The notes beneath the pieces were generated by a model. The model had not been told where the DNA came from. It ran no database searches and saw nothing but the letters and a program-made list of their open reading frames with translations. Of a DNA stretch of 11,050 nt, positions 7,655 through 11,050 are shown piece after piece (within the stretch, counting starts at the first letter, position 1; every line of letters begins with the position of its first letter). The translations under genes and the position numbers were made by a program. Source of the stretch: Chloroflexota bacterium (GTDB lineage: Bacteria > Chloroflexota > Dehalococcoidia > GIF9 > UBA5620); contig JAPLHH010000146.1 in NCBI GenBank assembly GCA_026389735.1, positions 1 through 11,050 on the forward strand. Direction: 5' to 3'.

Positions 7655-9022
7655 TCAACCGGATAATAGCCCTCTAGCCTTCCGTGGCACACACTTCTTT
7701 GCCGCCTGAACCACCAGAGCTAGACTCATCAGGTAATCATCATGGCCATCGCCAGAGTCAACAAAGAAGTTCAAGGTCTGGTTAGGCCTGTAGATGCTCT
7801 TGGCTTTCCCCAGCTCAAACATCAGCTCCCTATAATCTTCAGAGCTGTCCTGCTTATAAAGCTTGAGCCTGCCTGAGTTAATAGCAGCCAACAAATCGAA
7901 GCCCGCTTCCGATTTCGTCTTTTGGGTGAATTTAAAGGGTAAAACTTTGCTACCTAACGGCTGGCGCAAAAAGCTGGTGATGGGCTCGCCGACACCCGTG
8001 GCGTCGGTGACAATTCGACTGCAACTCCAGACATTTTTGAGTATGTCCACTATCTGAGGATAGAGCTCGAAGTGGTTCTTGCCCACCCACCTATAGTGCT
8101 CCACCACATGTATTCTGGGCTCCTTGGCCATAATGTCAGTAGCATTATGTATAACCTCGGCAACGGTTATGACCGTGGCATCCCTACCTGAGCGAGTTAG
8201 AATCTCGTCTTCAAGCTGCTCGGACTCGCCGGCGAAATCTATGCCAGCTACGTAGGTCCTGGATTCCTCAGGTTGGCTAAGCCTAGCATGATTGCCTCGG
8301 AGCTGGGCGATTTGCTGGCTTGTCAGGAAGCCACCGCCGCCTCGAATTGGCAGGAGGGCATATTGAGTCCGGAACAAGGGATGGTCTTCACCGAGGCGCT
8401 CCCGCTCAGACTCAGCAAAGGCTTTGTAGCTAGAATTGTATTTGCCTACTTCTTGCCAGTCATACCGGAAATGGCGTTTGATACCATCCGTCTTCTCCAG
8501 TTCCAGGTTGGTCTGCTTGACCTCTTCAAGCAAGGTGGCATCATCCCATGTTGTACCATAGTGAACGGTGGTGGCGTTTGAAGCCGAGGCCATTGGCCTG
8601 AATTCCTTGGTGTATTTATCCTTGGCTACGTCTTGGGACTCATCGATCTCTAAAAGGATGTCAGCAGTATGACCGACAACTGAGCTAGACTCATCGGCAG
8701 ACAGGAATATCTGTCTGGCATTGCCCAGCCTAACCATGTAGCCAGCCTCGGTGAACCAGATGCCACCGAAGCCAAAGTCGTCCAGCCTCTCCTTAAGCCG
8801 GCTCATGGAGATGATTGTCTGCGGCTTGAACGTCGGGGAACATTTGATGGCGTTGCCACCGGCAGCCATGAACATAGTCAGCAGCAACACTTCGAGGTGG
8901 GCAGAAAGCTCATTCTTACCGCCCTGGCGGGCGATCTCGACTGAAAAAGTCAAGCCCAAATTGCCTTGAATACTTTCGATTACTGCCTTAGCTACTTCCG
9001 CTTGATAAGGCCTCAACTTCAT
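7655..9022 (-). CDS. Phage-type terminase large subunit (TerL)
   Basis: DNA-packaging motor protein: an ATPase that pumps DNA and a nuclease that cuts concatemers. The 455 residues are a normal full length. The ATPase half has a Walker-A-like loop ARQGGKNE (31-38, Lys36), Walker B ILLEIDE (122-128, Asp127 and Glu128) and a coupling-type motif YGTTWD (155-160). The RNase-H-like nuclease half has its acidic positions: Asp262 in GIDFAGE, Asp340 in VTDATGVGEP and Asp428/Asp429 in GDGHDDY. No motif looks broken, so it is probably active or recently so. I chose the ATG at 9022; an in-frame TTG at 9034 would add four residues, and neither has a clear SD. It follows the TerS-like gene by 39 nt. No portal, capsid, tail or integrase gene is present, so this is an orphan module: a prophage remnant, a satellite element or a domesticated motor. 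Confidence 0.9.
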   Translation of the reverse strand: MKLRPYQAEVAKAVIESIQGNLGLTFSVEIARQGGKNELSAHLEVLLLTMFMAAGGNAIKCSPTFKPQTIISMSRLKERLDDFGFGGIWFTEAGYMVRLGNARQIFLSADESSSVVGHTADILLEIDESQDVAKDKYTKEFRPMASASNATTVHYGTTWDDATLLEEVKQTNLELEKTDGIKRHFRYDWQEVGKYNSSYKAFAESERERLGEDHPLFRTQYALLPIRGGGGFLTSQQIAQLRGNHARLSQPEESRTYVAGIDFAGESEQLEDEILTRSGRDATVITVAEVIHNATDIMAKEPRIHVVEHYRWVGKNHFELYPQIVDILKNVWSCSRIVTDATGVGEPITSFLRQPLGSKVLPFKFTQKTKSEAGFDLLAAINSGRLKLYKQDSSEDYRELMFELGKAKSIYRPNQTLNFFVDSGDGHDDYLMSLALVVQAAKKCVPRKARGLLSG

Positions 9023-9025
9023 ATC

Positions 9026-9062
9026 AAAAATCAAAGGTCAAAATTTTTGGTTTTTGATTTTT
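9026..9062. repeat. AT-rich inverted repeat before terL
   Basis: AAAAATCAAA (9026-9035) and TTTGATTTTT (9053-9062) are perfect inverses with a 17-base centre that also contains AAAATTTTT. It fills the gap between the TerS-like stop and the terL start. On the transcribed strand the hairpin ends three bases before the terL ATG, so it could limit ribosome access or make terL depend on upstream translation. It may instead be a simple AT-rich intergenic repeat. Confidence 0.6.
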
Positions 9063-9388
9063 CATTTTATTATGGCTTTTATCCCCAAAGGTACGGCTAT
9101 TTCGGTCAATACCCTGGTGATGGCCTCCTTAAGCGACTTCTTCTGCTCCTTGGTGATGTTGTAGCGAGTGGTGACAAGGCGAGCGATAGTGCTGGCTACC
9201 TTAAGATGAAGGTCGAATCTCTCCGGCTTTTCCACTATAAGCTCCCTGAGTTTAACGCGGAGTAGAGCAATCTCCTCATCAATGCCATCTATGCCTCTGG
9301 CTTCTTCAAGCTCCAGCCTTTCGGCTTCACTAAGTGCCTGACTGTAAAACCCGTGCCTTTTGCCTTTTGTGGCGCTTTTTCTTGCCAT
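9062..9388 (-). CDS. Terminase-small-subunit-like protein
   Basis: A 108-residue protein directly upstream of terL on the same strand. Its N-terminus is basic and contains KGKRHGFYS (8-16). This HGFYS-type start, followed by an acidic ALLR-containing helix (GIDEEIALLRVKLREL, 35-50), recalls small proteins found next to terminases; the match is from memory. The remainder is helical, with TRYNITKEQKKSLKEAITRVL (74-94) as a second helical region. If it is a TerS it would recognise packaging DNA and recruit the large subunit. I chose the ATG at 9388, which has AAGG about nine bases upstream and puts the basic motif at the N-terminus. In-frame ATGs at 9412 and 9424 lack an SD at useful spacing. 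The gene overlaps the preceding small ORF by 59 nt in another frame. Confidence 0.6.
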   Translation of the reverse strand: MARKSATKGKRHGFYSQALSEAERLELEEARGIDGIDEEIALLRVKLRELIVEKPERFDLHLKVASTIARLVTTRYNITKEQKKSLKEAITRVLTEIAVPLGIKAIIK

Positions 9389-9479
9389 TTTCCATTGCCT
9401 TGATAAGCCCATAGACGAGAACATAGGCAGCTAAGTCATACCTCCGCTCGTCTAAAGCTATCTTTAATAATTTCGCCAT
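9330..9479 (-). CDS. Small 49-residue protein, first gene of the terminase unit
   Basis: I do not recognise this as a named family. The ORF begins MAKLLKIALDERRYDLAAYV, has a hydrophobic amphipathic middle (LAAYVLVYGLIKAM, 16-29) and ends in a strongly basic tail (GKKKRHKRQKAR, 32-43). The composition looks protein-like, suggesting a small nucleic-acid-binding or adaptor protein. Its last 59 nt overlap the TerS-like gene in another frame. The ATG at 9479 has no SD, but a good promoter just upstream (9490-9518) would start transcription three to five bases before it, giving an almost leaderless mRNA. It is easily missed at this length. Alternatively, the stretch is only an untranslated leader of the terminase genes. 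Confidence 0.5.
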   Translation of the reverse strand: MAKLLKIALDERRYDLAAYVLVYGLIKAMENGKKKRHKRQKARVLQSGT

Positions 9480-9489
9480 AATCAGCGCT

Positions 9490-9518
9490 ATATTAGCACT
9501 AATGTTCTAATAAGACAA
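9490..9518 (-). promoter_or_regulatory. Promoter of the terminase unit
   Basis: On the minus strand, TTGTCT (9518-9513) and TAATAT (9495-9490) are separated by 17 nt, four of six and five of six matches to consensus. The predicted start near 9483 is only a few bases before the ATG at 9479. It is divergent from the TPR gene's promoter, with repeats between them. Confidence 0.6.
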
Positions 9519-9571
9519 GCCAATCCTGTCGCTCTTTAATATTATCCTCTCCTGGCACTTGCTTCTTGACC

Positions 9572-9641
9572 ATTGCGAAGCACACAGTGGTGAAGCAATC
9601 TATTGATAGTAACGTAAGATTCTTCGCTGCGCTCAGAATGA
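9572..9641. repeat. ATTGCGAAGC / AGAATGAC repeat pair
   Basis: Two short palindromic repeats stand side by side. ATTGC (9572-9576) is inverted against GCAAT (9595-9599), with CAC/GTG words between. ATTCT (9619-9623) is inverted against AGAAT (9635-9639), ending in CAGAATGAC. These are the GCAATGAC and CAGAATGAC types that also fill 2775-3036. They lie in the 350-nt gene-free spacer between the divergent terminase and TPR promoters. Confidence 0.6.
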
Positions 9642-9642
9642 C

Positions 9643-9713
9643 ACCTATAGCTACGACCATTCAGGGTCGCCCCGGTAAGATTTCGGCGGGGCTAAAGCCC
9701 CGCAGCTACATGT
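9643..9713. repeat. Cloverleaf-like inverted repeat, copy 2
   Basis: Outer arms 9643-9652 and 9704-9713 pair at eight of ten positions. Inside, CGACC (9654-9658) pairs with GGTCG (9665-9669), and GCGGGGC (9686-9692) pairs with GCCCCGC (9697-9703) around a TAAA loop. The order and loop sequences match copy 1 at 133-192. One A:T pair there (168:179) is G:C here (9689:9700), and a T:G pair (171:176) is C:G (9692:9697). The 3' end AGCTACATGT is shared with copy 1. Confidence 0.7.
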
Positions 9714-9776
9714 CCGTTTCGCAAACACGCTCTCCTTCGACGAGAGAGGGTGAGTTTGGGGATGAATCAACCGGTA

Positions 9777-9785
9777 TGCTATACT
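9777..9785 (+). promoter_or_regulatory. Extended -10 promoter of the TPR gene
   Basis: TGCTATACT is an extended -10 element with TATACT at 9780-9785. Only a weak -35 (TTGGGG, 9756-9761) stands 18 nt upstream, which is usual for extended -10 promoters. Transcription would start near 9792, about 40 bases before the TPR start codon. Confidence 0.55.
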
Positions 9786-9830
9786 TGTAGCCCAAAAGCT
9801 GTTAATTTCACTCGCTCCGGAGGCTGATTT

Positions 9831-11050
9831 ATGAGAGATAAACTCAGGTTTGTTCTTTTTTTGTGTGCCACTTTGCTGATGCTGGCATGTGCTAATCCAG
9901 TACAAAAACATCTTGAGCAGGGTAACGCCTATTTCGACCAAGAGAAATGGGATGAATCTATTATTGAGTACAGCAAAGCAATCGAGCTCAACCCCAAGCT
10001 AGCATTAGCCTATAGCAAGCGGGGCTGGGCTTACGCCACTAAAGGAGAGTTGGGGATGGCTCTTGGTGATTTGAACAAGGCGCTAGAGCTGGCCCCCGGA
10101 CTGGTTGAGGCATACAATTACCGAGCCTCCGTTTATCGTGCTCAGGGGCAATGGGACCTGGCCATCGCTGACCTTAACAAGGCTATCGAACTCGACCCGA
10201 AGCTAGCACTTGCTTACAGCCATCGGGGCTGGGCTTATATTAGCAAGGGACAACTGGACATGGCTCTTAGTGATTTAAACAAAGCTATCGAGTTAGACCC
10301 TAAACTGGCCGAGGCATATTACAATCGAGGCTTAGTCCATAATAGCCAACAACAGTGGGATATAGGCATTGCAGACTTGAACAAGGTAATCGAGCTTGAC
10401 CCGACCAATTACATGGCATATAACGACCGCGCCTCTGCCTACACTAACATCGGAAAACTTGACCTGGCCATTGCTGACCTGAATAAAGCCATAGAGCTCA
10501 TGCCTGGTTACGCTATTGCCTATTACAGTCGTGGCTTAGTCTACAAAGAGCAGGAGCAATGGGAGCTGGCCATCGCCGATCTGAGCAAGGCCATCGAGCT
10601 TGACCCGGAAGCAGCATTAGCCAAAAAAGAACTGGCTGAAACCTATGCTAAACGTGGCTATGATTATCGCTTTAAAGGACAACGGGAACAGGCTATTGCT
10701 GACCTGACCAAAGCTATAGAGCTAAATCCATATCTAGCCTTCGCCTACCTCCATCGGGGAATAGCCTACAATGACCAGGGCCAATGGGACTTGGCTCTTG
10801 CCGACCTGAACAAAGCCATCGAGCTCCAACCCGATGACCCCAGGGCATATCACAACCGGGGTTATACCTATCTCAACATGGGGCAATTGGATAAGGCAGC
10901 CACTGACTACAGTAAGGCGATTGAGCTTGACCCCAGCTACGCCATGGCTTATTACAACCGTGGAATAGTCTATTTCAACAAAGGACAGGCTAATTTGGCC
11001 ATTGCCGACTTCAACAAAGTCATCAATATATCAGACGACCCAGACCTAGT
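9831..11050 (+). CDS. TPR-repeat lipoprotein (partial, 3' end outside window)
   Basis: The open frame runs to the window edge, giving 406 residues without a stop. The first 20 residues are a lipoprotein-type signal: basic MRDKLR, a hydrophobic core and a lipobox-like MLAC with Cys20 as the lipidation site. From about residue 25 there are eleven tetratricopeptide repeats of 34 residues, typically AY..RG.AY...GQWDLAIADLNKAIELDP. The eighth has a seven-residue insertion (AKKELAETYAKRGYDYRFKG region) and the last is cut. TPR arrays form a superhelix that binds other proteins, so it is probably a scaffold on the outer face of the membrane. GGAGG at 9819-9823, seven bases upstream, supports the ATG at 9831. 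Odd repeats carry Trp at a position where even repeats mostly carry Leu, showing growth by two-repeat units. The partner is unknown. Confidence 0.92.
   Translation, partial: MRDKLRFVLFLCATLLMLACANPVQKHLEQGNAYFDQEKWDESIIEYSKAIELNPKLALAYSKRGWAYATKGELGMALGDLNKALELAPGLVEAYNYRASVYRAQGQWDLAIADLNKAIELDPKLALAYSHRGWAYISKGQLDMALSDLNKAIELDPKLAEAYYNRGLVHNSQQQWDIGIADLNKVIELDPTNYMAYNDRASAYTNIGKLDLAIADLNKAIELMPGYAIAYYSRGLVYKEQEQWELAIADLSKAIELDPEAALAKKELAETYAKRGYDYRFKGQREQAIADLTKAIELNPYLAFAYLHRGIAYNDQGQWDLALADLNKAIELQPDDPRAYHNRGYTYLNMGQLDKAATDYSKAIELDPSYAMAYYNRGIVYFNKGQANLAIADFNKVINISDDPDL

Noticed and set aside
8273..9265. Plus-strand ORFs opposite the terminase genes (8273-8581, 8751-8969, 8966-9265)
   Set aside because: They are antisense shadows of terL and the TerS-like gene; the minus-strand products carry clear or plausible family motifs.
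9566..9941. Two opposing ORFs (9566-9790 plus, 9651-9941 minus)
   Set aside because: They run across palindromic repeats and the start of the TPR gene; their translations follow repeat sequence, and neither has a ribosome site or family likeness.

Overview
The window is a bacterial chromosome segment with roughly balanced base composition and clear Shine-Dalgarno (SD) and sigma70-type promoter signals. Gene content and style suggest a Chloroflexota bacterium, probably of the Dehalococcoidia. The hints are the pyrG-transaldolase-rho order, a non-canonical tubulin/FtsZ homologue beside an anchored IPT-like protein, and intergenic spaces full of short GCAATGAC / CAGAATGACA repeats. This placement is an inference from memory, not a database result.

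Layout. 1-419: no gene; a compound hairpin repeat, then a strong promoter (231-260) and a 150-nt leader. 420-4344 (+): CTP synthase (pyrG), a short-form transaldolase and transcription termination factor Rho. The first two are 36 nt apart; a 313-nt spacer with a decayed tandem repeat array separates transaldolase from rho. Bacillus keeps the same relative order of pyrG, tal and rho, so this is an old housekeeping cluster. 4345-4505: a repeat hairpin and a promoter. 4506-7561 (+): a secreted IPT/TIG-like repeat protein with a C-terminal membrane anchor, then a tubulin/FtsZ-superfamily GTPase. The GTPase keeps the nucleotide-binding loops and the acidic T7 residues but does not look like cell-division FtsZ. 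7562-7654: a convergent spacer with a strong hairpin terminator and a repeat.

7655-9479 (-): a three-gene unit, listed here in transcription order: an unannotated 49-residue ORF, a terminase-small-subunit-like protein of 108 residues, and a complete phage-type large terminase with ATPase and nuclease motifs. No other phage gene lies in the window, and the unit sits between ordinary cellular genes. 9480-9830: no gene; two divergent promoters and a second copy of the hairpin repeat seen at the left. 9831-11050 (+): a probable lipoprotein made of at least eleven TPR repeats, cut by the window edge.

The parts most worth following up are the tubulin-like GTPase with its anchored neighbour, the orphan terminase unit with its nearly leaderless small first gene, and the covarying hairpin repeats.
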